From Pseudomonas fluorescens (GTDB lineage Bacteria; Pseudomonadota; Gammaproteobacteria; Pseudomonadales; Pseudomonadaceae), in the NCBI RefSeq assembly GCF_902498185.1, contig NZ_CABVIX010000003.1:248001-312000 (forward strand): 64,000 nucleotides of DNA. Direction: 5' to 3'. Below the pieces are notes generated by a model. It worked only from the letters and a program-made list of their open reading frames with translations. It ran no database searches and was not told the DNA's origin. The translations under genes were made by a program, and so were the position numbers. Shown here piece by piece: positions 33,801 to 43,775 of the stretch. The stretch's first letter is position 1, and every line of letters starts with the position of its first letter.

Positions 33801-34634
33801 CCTCGGTGCGTTCAGACGTACCACTGCGCTTTGCAGTTGACGCTTGCGCCAGTCGACCCAGAACTCGCCACCAGCCTGCAACTGGCTTGCCTGCCACTGC
33901 CCCAGCAGTCGCGGCGGCAACCAGCGCGCCCAATCACTCTGGGGCAGGCTCAGATAGGCTTCGACGCGGCCATCGCGCCAGGCCTCGGGGGTGATGTGGC
34001 CGCGCAGGTTCATGGCCAGAGGCTGGCCGTCTGGCAACGTCAGGCGCAGGTTCAACTGCTGGCGAGAACCGCCGCTCTGCAGGCCCAGGCTCACATAGGT
34101 AAGGGTCAATGGATCGCGTTGCCAGGGCACCACCGTGACCTGGGTGTCGAATACATCCAGGCGCCCCAGCTGTCTCAAGCGCTGCAGCAGCTCGCCCGGA
34201 TCGAAGGGTTGATCGCCTTGGGTGGGCAGCCCCTCCAGAGACCAGGCGCCCTGCCCGTCCTCGCGAACGCTCAACTGCAGGCCACCCAGCTGCAGGCGCG
34301 ACAGGCGCACCTGGCGCGCCAGGAGGCTCGCCCACAGGTCGGGCACCACCTTCACTTGATCCAGGCGCAAGGCCCCAGGCCCTTCTCCCACCTGCACATC
34401 ATGCAACTGCACGACCGGTGACAGCCTGCTCCAGCGCCCTTGGAGGGCACCGATATGCACCGGCACGCCCAGCGCCTGCTCGACCTTGGTCTCGACCTCG
34501 GCACGATACTCGGCGACCAACGGCACCAGTTGCCGCCCAAGGCTGACATACAAGGCCACCAGGACCGCCACCAGTGCGGATGCCGCCAAGCCCCAGCGGG
34601 TCATGGCACCCAGAACGCGCATCAGACGTTCCAT
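30825..34634 (-). CDS. yhdP: AsmA-like envelope protein YhdP
   Basis: This 1269-residue protein is anchored by one N-terminal helix (MTRWGLAASALVAVLVALYV) and the rest is a long repetitive beta structure facing the periplasm. It belongs to the YhdP/TIGR02099 family of AsmA-like proteins, which with TamB and YdbH carry phospholipids toward the outer membrane in E. coli. The C-terminus (NLELEGTLDMVRERIDGRLQ, PLAALIVGAPAIGG) is the most conserved part. I chose the second ATG (34634), nine bases after GGGAGG; 34640 is possible. Confidence 0.92.
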   Translation of the reverse strand: MERLMRVLGAMTRWGLAASALVAVLVALYVSLGRQLVPLVAEYRAEVETKVEQALGVPVHIGALQGRWSRLSPVVQLHDVQVGEGPGALRLDQVKVVPDLWASLLARQVRLSRLQLGGLQLSVREDGQGAWSLEGLPTQGDQPFDPGELLQRLRQLGRLDVFDTQVTVVPWQRDPLTLTYVSLGLQSGGSRQQLNLRLTLPDGQPLAMNLRGHITPEAWRDGRVEAYLSLPQSDWARWLPPRLLGQWQASQLQAGGEFWVDWRKRQLQSAVVRLNAPRLKGAHTGREPVALDNLALGAWFQRQEQGFDVVVDSLAASIGQTRWESNIQLRQRPDQDPAQTVWQVQADRLDLTPLTPLVEALAPLPEAAMQAVEALKVTGALRNVNLDLRPHAEGDKRLQFAANLERVGFDAYHGAPAAGNVSGSISGDLGKGELRLDTDAFMLHLYPIFEKPWQYQKANARLTWRLDKEGFTLVAPYLKVLGEEGKIAGDFLIRLLFDESREDYMDLRVGLTEGDGRYTAKYLPEVLSPALDEWLRTAIVKGSVDEGYFQYQGSLNHGAPAHARSISLFFKVRDAALDFQPGWPQVQHVDGDVRIDDAGVRIEARKGLLLDTKVSDVTVDIPHVEAGHDSHLYLDGAFDGDLKDGLKILQQAPIGTGEIFAGWEGQGPLRGKLKLDVPLAHGQHPKVLVDFSTADARLKIAPPTLELSQLKGDFTFDYDKGLSGKGISLRAFDKPVTAQIFAEGQPGQIQSRIEAKGQVALKALTDWLQFRQALPAEGEIPYLLQVNLGSRENRLSVASTLKGLYIDLPAPFGKSSGQSRDTRFSMGLQGPERRIDVSYVDLARFAYAAPFEKLTEGRGELLLGTGQAQLPPGPGLRVRGRLDTLDVEPWQQQLGRLAGNDPGGNARQTLRNVDVSIGQVKAFGMLLNQAVVRLDRAGAGWSMRLDSREVIGNARVPDAKAAPLAVNLQTLRLPAADPAQSQAEDAPDPLAGFDPRKVPSLDLSIDKLFRGDELFGSWAMKLRPTARGVVFNDVDLDLKGLRIDGSGGWEGTPDASGSWFKGRLAGDNLADVLKAWNFAPSVTSRRFRLDADGRWPGSPAWVGLERFSGSLDADLRQGQFADVEGSAQALRVFGLLNFNTIKRRLRLDFSDLLEKGLAYDRVKGLLVSSKGVYVTREPITVTGPSSNLELEGTLDMVRERIDGRLQVALPVTNNLPLAALIVGAPAIGGALFLVDRLIGDRVSRYASVHYRVEGPLKEPRMTFVKPFVK

Positions 34635-34719
34635 GGCCATGGCCCTCCCGGATCCGTACAGATCCTAACTATGGTCGCAAGCGCGGGCTTTGCCAGCCGA
34701 CGTCGGTATGCCGAAGGCC

Positions 34720-36177
34720 TCAGAGCAACACCACGTCGTACTGTTCCTGCGAGTACATCGACTCGACCTGGAAGCGGATGGTGCGCCCGATGAACGTCTC
34801 GAGCTCGGCCACGTTGCCCGACTCCTCGTCCAGCAGCCGGTCGACCACTTTCTGATTGGCCAGAACCCGGTAGCCCTCGGCCTGGTAGGCACGGGCCTCG
34901 CGCAGGATCTCGCGGAAAATCTCGTAGCAGATCGTCTCCGGTGTCTTCAGCTTGCCACGGCCCTGGCAGCACAGGCAGGGCTCGCAGAGCACCTGTTCGA
35001 GGCTTTCGCGGGTGCGCTTGCGGGTCATCTGCACCAGGCCCAGTTCGGTGATGCCGATGATGTTGGTCTTGGCGTGGTCGCGCTCGAGCTGTTTCTCGAG
35101 GGTGCGCAGTACCTGGCGCTGGTGCTCTTCGTCTTCCATGTCGATGAAGTCGATGATGATGATCCCGCCGATGTTGCGCAGGCGCAGCTGCCGGGCGATG
35201 GCGGTGGCGGCTTCCAGGTTGGTCTTGAAGATCGTCTCTTCCAGGTTGCGATGGCCGACGAAGGCGCCGGTATTGACGTCGATGGTGGTCATCGCCTCGG
35301 CCGGGTCGACCACCAGGTAGCCGCCGGACTTGAGCGGCACCTTGCGGTCCAGGGCGCGCTGGATCTCATCCTCGACGCCATACAGGTCGAAGATCGGCCG
35401 CTCGCCCGGGTAGTGTTCCAGGCGGTCGGCGATCTCGGGCATCAGCTCGATGACAAACTGGGTGGTCTTCTGGAAGGTCTCGCGTGAGTCGATGCGGATC
35501 TTCTCGATCTTGGGATTGACCAGGTCCCGCAGGGTGCGCAGGGCCAGCCCCAGGTCTTCGTAGATTTCGGTAGGCGCGCCGACGGTCTTGATCTGCGTGC
35601 CGATCTGCTCCCACAGGCGGCGCAGATAGCGGATGTCCATGATGATTTCTTCGGAGCGCGCGCCCTCGGCGGCGGTGCGCAGGATGAAGCCACCGGCATC
35701 CTTGATGTCCTCGAGGGCCATGCAATCGGTAACGACCTGCTTGAGCCGGTCCCGCTCCGCCTCGTCCTCGATCTTCAGGGAAATCCCGACATGGCTGCTA
35801 CGCGGCATGTACACCAGGTAACGGGAGGGGATCGACAGCTGGGTGGTGAGGCGCGCGCCCTTGGAGCCGATCGGGTCCTTGGTGACCTGGACCACCAGGC
35901 TCTGGCCCTCATGCACCAATGCGCTGATGCTTTCCACCGCTGAGCCTTCGCGCTGGGAGATCTCCGAGGCATGGATGAACGCCGCGCGGTCCAGCCCGAT
36001 GTCGACGAACGCCGCCTGCATGCCCGGCAGGACCCGCACCACCTTGCCCTTGTAGATATTGCCAACGATGCCGCGGCGCTGGGTGCGCTCGACGTGCACT
36101 TCCTGCAGCACTCCGTTTTCCACTACCGCCACGCGTGATTCCATCGGGGTGATATTGATCAGGATCTCTTCACTCAT
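34720..36177 (-). CDS. rng: Ribonuclease G
   Basis: The 485-residue endoribonuclease of the RNase E/G family matures 16S rRNA 5' ends and degrades some mRNAs. An S1 domain is near the start (GNIYKGKVVRVLPGMQAAFVDIG in two parts), the catalytic centre shows DVNTGAFVG and IIDFIDME with the metal-binding Asp residues, and the Zn-link CEPCLCCQGRGK follows. It lacks the long C-terminal tail of RNase E. Confidence 0.96.
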   Translation of the reverse strand: MSEEILINITPMESRVAVVENGVLQEVHVERTQRRGIVGNIYKGKVVRVLPGMQAAFVDIGLDRAAFIHASEISQREGSAVESISALVHEGQSLVVQVTKDPIGSKGARLTTQLSIPSRYLVYMPRSSHVGISLKIEDEAERDRLKQVVTDCMALEDIKDAGGFILRTAAEGARSEEIIMDIRYLRRLWEQIGTQIKTVGAPTEIYEDLGLALRTLRDLVNPKIEKIRIDSRETFQKTTQFVIELMPEIADRLEHYPGERPIFDLYGVEDEIQRALDRKVPLKSGGYLVVDPAEAMTTIDVNTGAFVGHRNLEETIFKTNLEAATAIARQLRLRNIGGIIIIDFIDMEDEEHQRQVLRTLEKQLERDHAKTNIIGITELGLVQMTRKRTRESLEQVLCEPCLCCQGRGKLKTPETICYEIFREILREARAYQAEGYRVLANQKVVDRLLDEESGNVAELETFIGRTIRFQVESMYSQEQYDVVLL

Positions 36178-36231
36178 GGCAGGCTCTCGTCAAAGGTCTT
36201 CGGTAAGGATGGATGGCGGGCGGGCAACTGG

Positions 36232-36843
36232 CTACAGCGGATGCGCATCCTCCACGTCGATTGACCGGGTTTGCCAGCAGGCAATTGCGAAATGTTCGAG
36301 GAGTTCTGCGGTTTCGCTCAATGGCAAGCCCACCACAGCCGAATAACTGCCAGCCAGGGCGGTGACAAAAATTGCGCCCAGGCCTTGAATAGCATAGCCG
36401 CCAGCCTTGTCGACGGGCTCGCCGGTAGCCCAGTAGCGCTGGGCTTCTTCACTGCTGATGGCGCGAAAGCGCACCTCGCTGGTGATACAACGGCTCTCGC
36501 AACGCTGGCCGTCGGTCAGCGCCACGGCGGTGAGCACCTGGTGTTCGCGGCCGGACAGCTCGGCCAGCATCGCCAACGCGTGGGCAGCGTTCTCTGGCTT
36601 GCCGAGAATCTTGCCGTCGATCACCACTGCGGTGTCGGCGCCCAGCACCACGCCAGGCTCGGTCAGCCTGGCATGACCGGCAGCCGCCTTGGCACGGGCC
36701 AGGCGCTCGACATAGGCTGGGGCGCTTTCTGCAGGCAGTGCGGTTTCGTCGACCGGCGCGCTGAGCAAGGTGAACGGCACGCCGATCTGCGTCAGCAGCT
36801 CACGCCGGCGTGGGGAGCCAGAGGCCAGGTACAACGCGGTCAT
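36232..36843 (-). CDS. maf: Nucleoside triphosphate pyrophosphatase Maf (YhdE type)
   Basis: The 203-residue Maf protein hydrolyses dTTP, UTP and some modified nucleotides to monophosphates. Motifs: [16 protein letters not shown] at the N-terminus, [19 protein letters not shown], and [13 protein letters not shown]. It lies between mreD and rng, the normal place for the YhdE form. Confidence 0.94.
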   Translation of the reverse strand: MTALYLASGSPRRRELLTQIGVPFTLLSAPVDETALPAESAPAYVERLARAKAAAGHARLTEPGVVLGADTAVVIDGKILGKPENAAHALAMLAELSGREHQVLTAVALTDGQRCESRCITSEVRFRAISSEEAQRYWATGEPVDKAGGYAIQGLGAIFVTALAGSYSAVVGLPLSETAELLEHFAIACWQTRSIDVEDAHPL

Positions 36844-36870
36844 GTGGACATCTCCCTGTCGGTGAAGCCT

Positions 36871-37359
36871 TCAGTTGATACTCAGGCGTTTGCGCAGGTC
36901 GCGCAGGGCAAAGCTGATCCAGGGCCAGAGCAAGGCGCTGATCACCGCCGACCAGACCAGCGCCAGGGTCGGCAGGCGATTGCCGGTCAGAGCGCTCAGC
37001 CACAGCTGAACCAGCTGGGCGATGCCGAAGATCACCAGCACCACCAGGCACTGCTGCCACATCGGGAACATGCGCAGGCGCTGCTGCAAGGTCAGCACCA
37101 GGAAGGTGATCAGGGTCAGGACCAGGGCGTTCTGGCCCAGCAGCGTGCCGTACAGCACGTCCTCGGCAAGACCGAGCACGAACGCCGTGGTCATGCCGAC
37201 CTTGTGGGGTACGTGAAGGGTCCAGAAAGCCAGCAGCATGGCCAGCCACATGGGCCGGAAGACTTCCATGAACTGCGGCATGGGGGACACGCTGAGCAAC
37301 AGGCCGACCACGAACGTCAGCCAGATCACCCAGCCATTGTTGCTGCGCGAGCTAGGCAT
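36871..37359 (-). CDS. mreD: Rod shape-determining protein MreD
   Basis: A 162-residue inner-membrane protein with about five hydrophobic segments, part of the elongasome with MreB, MreC, RodA and PBP2. The family pattern HVPHKVGMTTAFVLGLAEDVLYG is present in the middle. Its start shares one base with the mreC stop. Confidence 0.93.
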   Translation of the reverse strand: MPSSRSNNGWVIWLTFVVGLLLSVSPMPQFMEVFRPMWLAMLLAFWTLHVPHKVGMTTAFVLGLAEDVLYGTLLGQNALVLTLITFLVLTLQQRLRMFPMWQQCLVVLVIFGIAQLVQLWLSALTGNRLPTLALVWSAVISALLWPWISFALRDLRKRLSIN

Positions 37360-38504
37360 CAGGGTCTCCGGGGTTGGGCAGGCGCCGCTGCCGGGCCGGC
37401 GGGCGCAGCCTGGGCCGGCGCTGCGGCGGGGGCGGCAGGTGAGACAGGGGCTACGGGCGCAAGCGCGGCAGGTACGGCCGGAGCAACCGGCGCAAGCGTG
37501 GCAGGTACGGCTGGGACCGCGGGAACAAGCGCTGGCGTTACCCCCGTCGCCGGCGCTGCCGGGGCTGCCGGCTCACCCGCGGCTGGGGCCTGGGCTGCGG
37601 GGGCAGCGGCAGAGCCGACCGCCCCATGACGGTCGGCTTCTTCCTGCGCGATGGCCGCATCGGCAGCGCGTTGCTCGGGGGTGCGGCTGTCGCTGAACAC
37701 CAGCAGCAGGTAGCGGCTGCGGTTGAGGGCGGCCGTGGGAATGGCGCGGACGATGGCAAACGGCTGCCCGGAGTCGTGGATCACCTCATTGACCGTGGCC
37801 ACCGGGTAGCCTGCCGGAAAGCGCTGGCCGAGGCCGGAGCTGACCAGCAGGTCGCCCTCCTTGATGTCGGCGGTGTCGGCCACATGGCGCAATTCCAGCC
37901 GCTCGGGATTGCCGGTACCGCTGGCAATGGCGCGCAGGCCGTTGCGATTGACCTGCACCGGGATGCTGTGGGTCGTGTCGGTCAGCAGCAGCACGCGCGC
38001 CGTGTAGGGCATCAGCTCGACCACCTGGCCCATCAGCCCACGCGCATCGAGCACCGGCTGGCCAAGCACCACGCCATCGCGCTCGCCCTTGTTGATCAGG
38101 ATGCGATGGGTGAACGGGTTGGGATCGACGCCGATCAGCTCGGCCACCTCGACCTTCTCGTTGACCAGCGCCGAGGAGTTGAGCAATTCGCGCAGGCGCA
38201 CGTTCTGTTCGGTCAGGGCAGCCAGCTTTTGCAGGCGCCCTTGCAGCAGCAGGGCCTCGGTCTTGAGCTTCTCGTTTTCGGCGGCAAGCTCGGTGCGGCT
38301 GCCAAACTGGCTGGCAACCCCTTGCCACAGGCGCTGCGGCACATCGGTGACGGCATAGGATTCCATCAGCACCAGCCCCATCTGGCTGCGCACTGGCTTG
38401 AGCACGGCAAAGCGCGCATCGACCACCATCAAGGCGATCGACAGCACGACCAGAACGAGCAGACGAACCCCCAGTGAAGGGCCCTTGGTGAAAAGCGGTT
38501 TAAT
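37359..38504 (-). CDS. mreC: Rod shape-determining protein MreC, ATT start, Ala/Pro-rich tail
   Basis: MreC links the MreB filament system to the periplasmic cell-wall enzymes. The product (381 residues from 38504) has an N-terminal transmembrane helix (LLVLVVLSIALMVV), a coiled coil (ELAAENEKLKTEALLLQGRL) and the MreC beta domains. The frame between an in-frame TGA (38529-38531) and the transmembrane helix holds no ATG, GTG or TTG; ATT at 38504 follows AGGAA by six bases and gives the family-like start IKPLFTKGPSLGVRL. A GTG at 38447 would cut into the membrane helix. The last 80 or so residues are an Ala/Pro repeat tail, longer than in most MreC proteins. Confidence 0.9.
   Translation of the reverse strand: MKPLFTKGPSLGVRLLVLVVLSIALMVVDARFAVLKPVRSQMGLVLMESYAVTDVPQRLWQGVASQFGSRTELAAENEKLKTEALLLQGRLQKLAALTEQNVRLRELLNSSALVNEKVEVAELIGVDPNPFTHRILINKGERDGVVLGQPVLDARGLMGQVVELMPYTARVLLLTDTTHSIPVQVNRNGLRAIASGTGNPERLELRHVADTADIKEGDLLVSSGLGQRFPAGYPVATVNEVIHDSGQPFAIVRAIPTAALNRSRYLLLVFSDSRTPEQRAADAAIAQEEADRHGAVGSAAAPAAQAPAAGEPAAPAAPATGVTPALVPAVPAVPATLAPVAPAVPAALAPVAPVSPAAPAAAPAQAAPAGPAAAPAQPRRP
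37456..37521. repeat. 33-base tandem repeat in the mreC tail
   Basis: GGCGCAAGCG recurs at 37456 and 37489, and the surrounding 33 bases are alike (GGCAGGTACGG also recurs). It encodes two copies of an 11-residue unit, PAVPATLAPVA and PAVPAALAPVA, near the MreC C-terminus. Confidence 0.75.
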
Positions 38505-38603
38505 GGGCCGTTCCTCGTGGACGACGATTCAGGAGGTCATTGAACATGGGGCAACGTACCAGCCTGCTTGCGGGTTGAGGGTAACGACGACCAACGGACG
38601 CCA

Positions 38604-38650
38604 GCCCGGCACATACAGGTAGCACTGCGCGTGCTGCCTGTAAACCGGGC
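38604..38650 (-). promoter_or_regulatory. Two-tier hairpin between mreB and mreC
   Basis: An inner 11-bp stem (38615-38625 with 38631-38641, one G-U pair, loop of five) sits inside an outer stem GCCCGG (38604-38609) with CCGGGC (38645-38650). It starts 22 bases after mreB ends. No T run follows, so it is probably an RNA processing or stability element and not a full terminator. Confidence 0.6.
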
Positions 38651-38671
38651 GTTCAACGGACTGCCTGGGAC

Positions 38672-39721
<1,050 letters not shown>

Positions 39722-39753
39722 CTAGGCAACGCGTGGGTAAAAAAGTGCGGCAA

Positions 39754-39782
39754 ACTCTAACAATGACGGGGATTTTGGGCAA
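39754..39782 (-). promoter_or_regulatory. Proposed mreB promoter
   Basis: On the minus strand TTGCCC (plus 39777-39782) and TAGAGT (plus 39754-39759) are separated by 17 bases, each matching sigma-70 consensus at four of six positions. It lies 45-73 bases upstream of the mreB ATG. Confidence 0.5.
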
Positions 39783-39910
39783 GGCGCCAATATGTTAAAT
39801 TGGCTGTTTTTCCGAGCAAGCCAGCAGATGATCGCGGCCGTATGACCGCCAGAACGCCGGCATGTTCCTCATCGCGGACCCTTTCCGTTTTGTTTCCCCT
39901 GGAGATCCCC

Positions 39911-40198
39911 ATGGCGCTTCAACGCTGCGACGTGGAAAAGATTGCCCACCTGGCCCGACTGGGCCTGGATGAAGGCGATCTGCCACGCATTACCGATGCC
40001 TTGAACAGTATTCTCGGGCTGGTCGACCAGATGCAAGCTGTCGACACCAGCGGTATCGAGCCCCTCGCCCACCCCCTGGAAGCCAGTCAGCGCCTGCGCG
40101 CCGACGTGGTAACCGAACGCAACCAGCGCGAGGCCTATCAGGCCGTCGCACCGGCGACCCAAGACGGTCTGTACCTGGTTCCGAAAGTCATCGAGTAA
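39911..40198 (+). CDS. gatC: Aspartyl/glutamyl-tRNA amidotransferase subunit C
   Basis: The 95-residue GatC stabilises GatAB, which converts Glu-tRNA-Gln and Asp-tRNA-Asn to the amidated forms. Family segments: [31 protein letters not shown] and the C-terminal [11 protein letters not shown]. The ATG at 39911 gives the normal size. gatA follows at 15 bases. Confidence 0.94.
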   Translation: MALQRCDVEKIAHLARLGLDEGDLPRITDALNSILGLVDQMQAVDTSGIEPLAHPLEASQRLRADVVTERNQREAYQAVAPATQDGLYLVPKVIE

Positions 40199-40213
40199 GG
40201 GATAGAGCCTGCC

Positions 40214-41665
40214 ATGCATCAACTGACACTGGCCGAGATCGCCCGCGGACTCGCCGACAAATCGTTTTCCTCCGAGGAGCTGACCCGCGCCCTGCTTGCG
40301 CGCATCCAGCAACTTGACCCTCAGCTCAACAGCTTCATCAGCGTCACCGAGGAACTGGCCCTGGGCCAGGCCCGTGCCGCAGACGCCCGCCGCGCCGCTG
40401 GCGAAACCGGCGCGCTGCTGGGCGCGCCGATCGCCCACAAGGACCTGTTCTGCACCCAGGGCGTGCGCACCAGCTGCGGCTCGCGGATGCTCGACAACTT
40501 CGAGGCGCCGTATGACGCCACCGTGGTCGCGCGCCTGGCCGAGGCCGGCATGGTCACCCTGGGCAAGACCAACATGGACGAGTTCGCGATGGGTTCGGCC
40601 AACGAATCGAGCCACTACGGCCCGGTCAAGAACCCGTGGAACCTGGAGCACGTGCCTGGCGGATCGTCCGGCGGATCGGCCGCGGCCGTCGCCGCGCGCC
40701 TGCTGCCGGCAGCCACCGGTACCGATACCGGCGGATCGATCCGCCAGCCTGCGGCGCTGACCAACCTTACCGGCCTGAAACCGACGTACGGTCGTGTTTC
40801 GCGCTGGGGCATGATCGCCTACGCCTCCAGTCTCGACCAGGGCGGCCCGATGGCCCGCACCGCCGAAGACTGCGCGTTGCTGCTGCAAGCCATGGCCGGC
40901 TTCGACGCCAAGGACTCCACCAGCATCGACGAGCCCGTGGCCGACTACAGCGCCGACCTCAACGCATCGCTCCAGGGCCTGCGCATCGGCTTGCCGAAGG
41001 AGTACTTCGGCGCCGGCCTCGACCCGCGCATCGCCGAGCTGGTCCAGGCCAGCGTCAAGGAGCTCGAGAAGCTCGGCGCCGTGGTCAAGGAAATCAGCCT
41101 GCCGAACATGCAGCACGCAATCCCGGCCTACTACGTCATCGCCCCGGCCGAGGCTTCCTCGAACCTGTCGCGCTTCGACGGCGTGCGCTTCGGCCATCGC
41201 TGCGACAACCCCAAGGACCTCACCGACCTGTACAAGCGCTCGCGTGGCGAGGGCTTCGGCACCGAGGTGCAGCGGCGCATCATGGTTGGCACCTATGCCC
41301 TGTCGGCCGGCTACTACGATGCCTACTACCTGCAGGCGCAGAAGATCCGCCGCCTGATCAAGAACGACTTCATGGCCGCGTTCAACGACGTCGACCTGAT
41401 CCTTGGCCCGACCACGCCAAACCCGGCCTGGAAGCTTGGCGCCAAGAACAGCGACCCGGTCGCCGCCTACCTGGAAGACGTCTACACCATCACCGCCAAC
41501 CTCGCGGGCCTGCCGGGCCTGTCGATGCCGGCCGGTTTCGTCGAAGGCCTGCCGGTCGGCGTGCAACTGCTCGCCCCGTACTTCCAGGAAGGCCGCCTGC
41601 TCAACGTCGCGCACCGCTACCAGCAAGTGACTGACTGGCACACCCGCGCACCCAACGGCTTCTGA
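40214..41665 (+). CDS. gatA: Aspartyl/glutamyl-tRNA amidotransferase subunit A
   Basis: The 483-residue amidase subunit releases ammonia from glutamine for GatB. The Ser-cisSer-Lys triad is visible in [10 protein letters not shown] (Lys), [16 protein letters not shown] (cis-Ser) and [14 protein letters not shown] (nucleophile Ser). It lies between gatC and gatB with short gaps. Confidence 0.97.
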   Translation: MHQLTLAEIARGLADKSFSSEELTRALLARIQQLDPQLNSFISVTEELALGQARAADARRAAGETGALLGAPIAHKDLFCTQGVRTSCGSRMLDNFEAPYDATVVARLAEAGMVTLGKTNMDEFAMGSANESSHYGPVKNPWNLEHVPGGSSGGSAAAVAARLLPAATGTDTGGSIRQPAALTNLTGLKPTYGRVSRWGMIAYASSLDQGGPMARTAEDCALLLQAMAGFDAKDSTSIDEPVADYSADLNASLQGLRIGLPKEYFGAGLDPRIAELVQASVKELEKLGAVVKEISLPNMQHAIPAYYVIAPAEASSNLSRFDGVRFGHRCDNPKDLTDLYKRSRGEGFGTEVQRRIMVGTYALSAGYYDAYYLQAQKIRRLIKNDFMAAFNDVDLILGPTTPNPAWKLGAKNSDPVAAYLEDVYTITANLAGLPGLSMPAGFVEGLPVGVQLLAPYFQEGRLLNVAHRYQQVTDWHTRAPNGF

Positions 41666-41676
41666 GGAATTCACAC

Positions 41677-43122
41677 ATGCAATGGGAAGTTGTCATCGGG
41701 CTGGAGATTCATACCCAGCTCGCCACCCAGTCGAAGATTTTCTCTGGCAGCGCCACCACGTTCGGCTCCGAGCCGAACACCCAGGCCAGCCTGATCGACC
41801 TGGGCATGCCTGGCGTGCTGCCGGTGCTCAACCAGGAAGCCGTGCGCATGGCCTGCATGTTCGGCCTGGCCGTCGATGCCGAGATCGGCAAGCACAACGT
41901 GTTCGCGCGCAAGAACTACTTCTACCCCGACCTGCCCAAGGGTTACCAGATCAGCCAGATGGAGCTGCCGATCGTCGGCAAGGGCCACCTGGACATCGCC
42001 CTCGAGGACGGCACCATCAAGCGCGTCGGCATCACCCGTGCGCACCTGGAAGAAGACGCCGGCAAGAGCCTGCACGAAGACTTCAGCGGCTCGACCGGGA
42101 TCGACCTGAACCGCGCCGGCACTCCGCTGCTGGAAATCGTCTCCGAGCCCGACATGCGCAGCGCCAAGGAAGCCGTGGCCTACGTCAAGGCGATTCATGC
42201 GCTGGTGCGCTACCTGGGCATCTGCGATGGCAACATGGCCGAAGGCTCGCTGCGCTGCGACTGCAACGTGTCGATCCGGCCCAGGGGCCAGACCGAGTTC
42301 GGTACCCGCTGCGAGATCAAGAACGTCAACTCGTTCCGCTTCATCGAACGCGCGATCAATACCGAGATCCAGCGCCAGATCGACCTGATCGAGGACGGTG
42401 GCCGGGTGATCCAGGAAACCCGCCTGTACGACCCGAACAAGGACGAGACCCGCTCCATGCGCAGCAAGGAGGAAGCCAACGACTACCGTTACTTCCCAGA
42501 CCCTGACCTGCTGCCGGTGGTCATCGAGGACGCATTCCTCGACGCCACCCGCGCAAGCTTGCCAGAGCTGCCGCCGCAGAAAGTCGAGCGCTTCCAGAGC
42601 CAGTACGGCCTGTCGGCCTATGATGCCAACGTGCTGGCGTCGAGCCGCGAGCAGGCAGACTACTTCGAGCAGGTAGTGAGCATCGGCGGTGACGCCAAGC
42701 TTGCGGCCAACTGGGTCATGGTCGAACTGGGCAGCCTGCTCAACAAGCTGGGCGTCGAGATCGACCAGGCGCCGGTCACCGCCGGGCAACTGGGCGGCAT
42801 GCTGCTGCGCATCACCGACAACACCATCAGCGGCAAGATCGCAAAGGTGGTCTTCGAGGCGATGGCGGGCGGCGAAGGCGATGCCGACACGATCATCGAG
42901 AGCCGCGGCCTGAAGCAGGTGACCGATACCGGTGCGATCGAGAAGGTGCTTGATGAAGTGCTGGCGGCCAACGCTGACCAGGTCGAGCAGTATCGCGCCG
43001 CCGACGAAGCCAAGCGCGGCAAGATGTTCGGCTTCTTTGTCGGGCAGGCCATGAAGGCGTCCAAGGGCAAGGCTAACCCGCAGCAGGTGAACCAGCTGCT
43101 CAAGGCCAAGCTGGAAGGCTGA
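41677..43122 (+). CDS. gatB: Aspartyl/glutamyl-tRNA amidotransferase subunit B
   Basis: The 481-residue subunit activates the tRNA-bound acid and adds ammonia. It opens with [20 protein letters not shown], carries the GatB signature [15 protein letters not shown] and [13 protein letters not shown], and ends with the helical YqeY-like tail ([15 protein letters not shown]). It is last in gatCAB. Confidence 0.97.
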   Translation: MQWEVVIGLEIHTQLATQSKIFSGSATTFGSEPNTQASLIDLGMPGVLPVLNQEAVRMACMFGLAVDAEIGKHNVFARKNYFYPDLPKGYQISQMELPIVGKGHLDIALEDGTIKRVGITRAHLEEDAGKSLHEDFSGSTGIDLNRAGTPLLEIVSEPDMRSAKEAVAYVKAIHALVRYLGICDGNMAEGSLRCDCNVSIRPRGQTEFGTRCEIKNVNSFRFIERAINTEIQRQIDLIEDGGRVIQETRLYDPNKDETRSMRSKEEANDYRYFPDPDLLPVVIEDAFLDATRASLPELPPQKVERFQSQYGLSAYDANVLASSREQADYFEQVVSIGGDAKLAANWVMVELGSLLNKLGVEIDQAPVTAGQLGGMLLRITDNTISGKIAKVVFEAMAGGEGDADTIIESRGLKQVTDTGAIEKVLDEVLAANADQVEQYRAADEAKRGKMFGFFVGQAMKASKGKANPQQVNQLLKAKLEG

Positions 43123-43132
43123 TGACGAAGGT

Positions 43133-43157
43133 GTGTCATCCGCCTCGCGGGTGACAC
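43133..43157 (+). terminator. Hairpin after gatB
   Basis: An 11-bp stem GTGTCATCCGC/GCGGGTGACAC with one G-U pair and a 3-base loop lies 11 bases after the gatB stop. No T run follows, so its role as a terminator is uncertain. Confidence 0.5.
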
Positions 43158-43248
43158 CATGACCTTATGGGAGCAACTGTCTTTGATGAAACCTGGCAAG
43201 TCAGCTCCACAGGTACAGCAGTGCTCTCAGGCCTGCGCCAACCTGTGA

Positions 43249-43323
43249 GAGCGGCTTTAGCCGCGAAGAGGTTGACGCGGTGTCTGGCACCGGCTGCGCC
43301 GGTGTTCGCGGCTGAAGCCGCTC
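43249..43323. repeat. REP-like inverted repeat between gatB and rlpA-like gene
   Basis: The 19-base arm GAGCGGCTTTAGCCGCGAA (43249-43267) pairs with 43305-43323 with one mismatch. Between them is a smaller hairpin CACCGGC-TGC-GCCGGTG. This is the same class of P. putida extragenic palindrome as the one after valS. The whole 43123-43383 gap holds no gene. Confidence 0.75.
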
Positions 43324-43383
43324 CCATATGGGGCCTTGGGCCTGCCATGATTATTGTCTTGATGCCATAGGAGCCCTACATTG

Positions 43384-43755
43384 ATGTGGCGTCCCCTCAG
43401 CGCACTCGCGCTTTTCACTCTCCTGGCCGGCTGCGCCAGTCACGACACCGACCCCAACGGTTACGACAAGACAGGCACCGCTTCCTACTACGGCTCGCGC
43501 CATCACGGCAGCCGTACCGCCAGTGGCGAGCGCTTCAACCAGCATGGCCTGACCGCCGCGCACCGCAGCCTGCCTTTCGGCAGCCGGGTGCGGGTCACCA
43601 ACCTGAACAACCAGCGCAGCGTCGTGGTTCGCATCAATGACCGTGGTCCGCATTCGCGAGGCCGCCTGATCGACCTGTCCCGCGCCGCGGCGCAAAAAAT
43701 CGGCATGATCCGTAGCGGAACCGCCCGCGTGCGGGTACAAGGTCTGAGCAATTGA
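43384..43755 (+). CDS. RlpA-like septal ring lipoprotein (short form)
   Basis: A 123-residue lipoprotein: the signal peptide ends in the lipobox LLAGC. The mature part is a double-psi beta-barrel domain ([41 protein letters not shown]) as in RlpA, a lytic transglycosylase that cuts naked glycan strands in P. aeruginosa. There is no C-terminal SPOR domain, so septal targeting by denuded glycan is not expected. The start could be the ATG at 43384 or the TTG just before; AGGAG lies upstream. Confidence 0.88.
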   Translation: MWRPLSALALFTLLAGCASHDTDPNGYDKTGTASYYGSRHHGSRTASGERFNQHGLTAAHRSLPFGSRVRVTNLNNQRSVVVRINDRGPHSRGRLIDLSRAAAQKIGMIRSGTARVRVQGLSN

Positions 43756-43775
43756 CCTGACACGGAGCCGCTCCC

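Noticed and set aside
30888..34421. A 1177-codon open frame on the plus strand
   Set aside because: It lies entirely opposite yhdP. Its product is Gln/Arg/His-rich without family motifs; long antisense frames are expected in GC-rich Pseudomonas genes.
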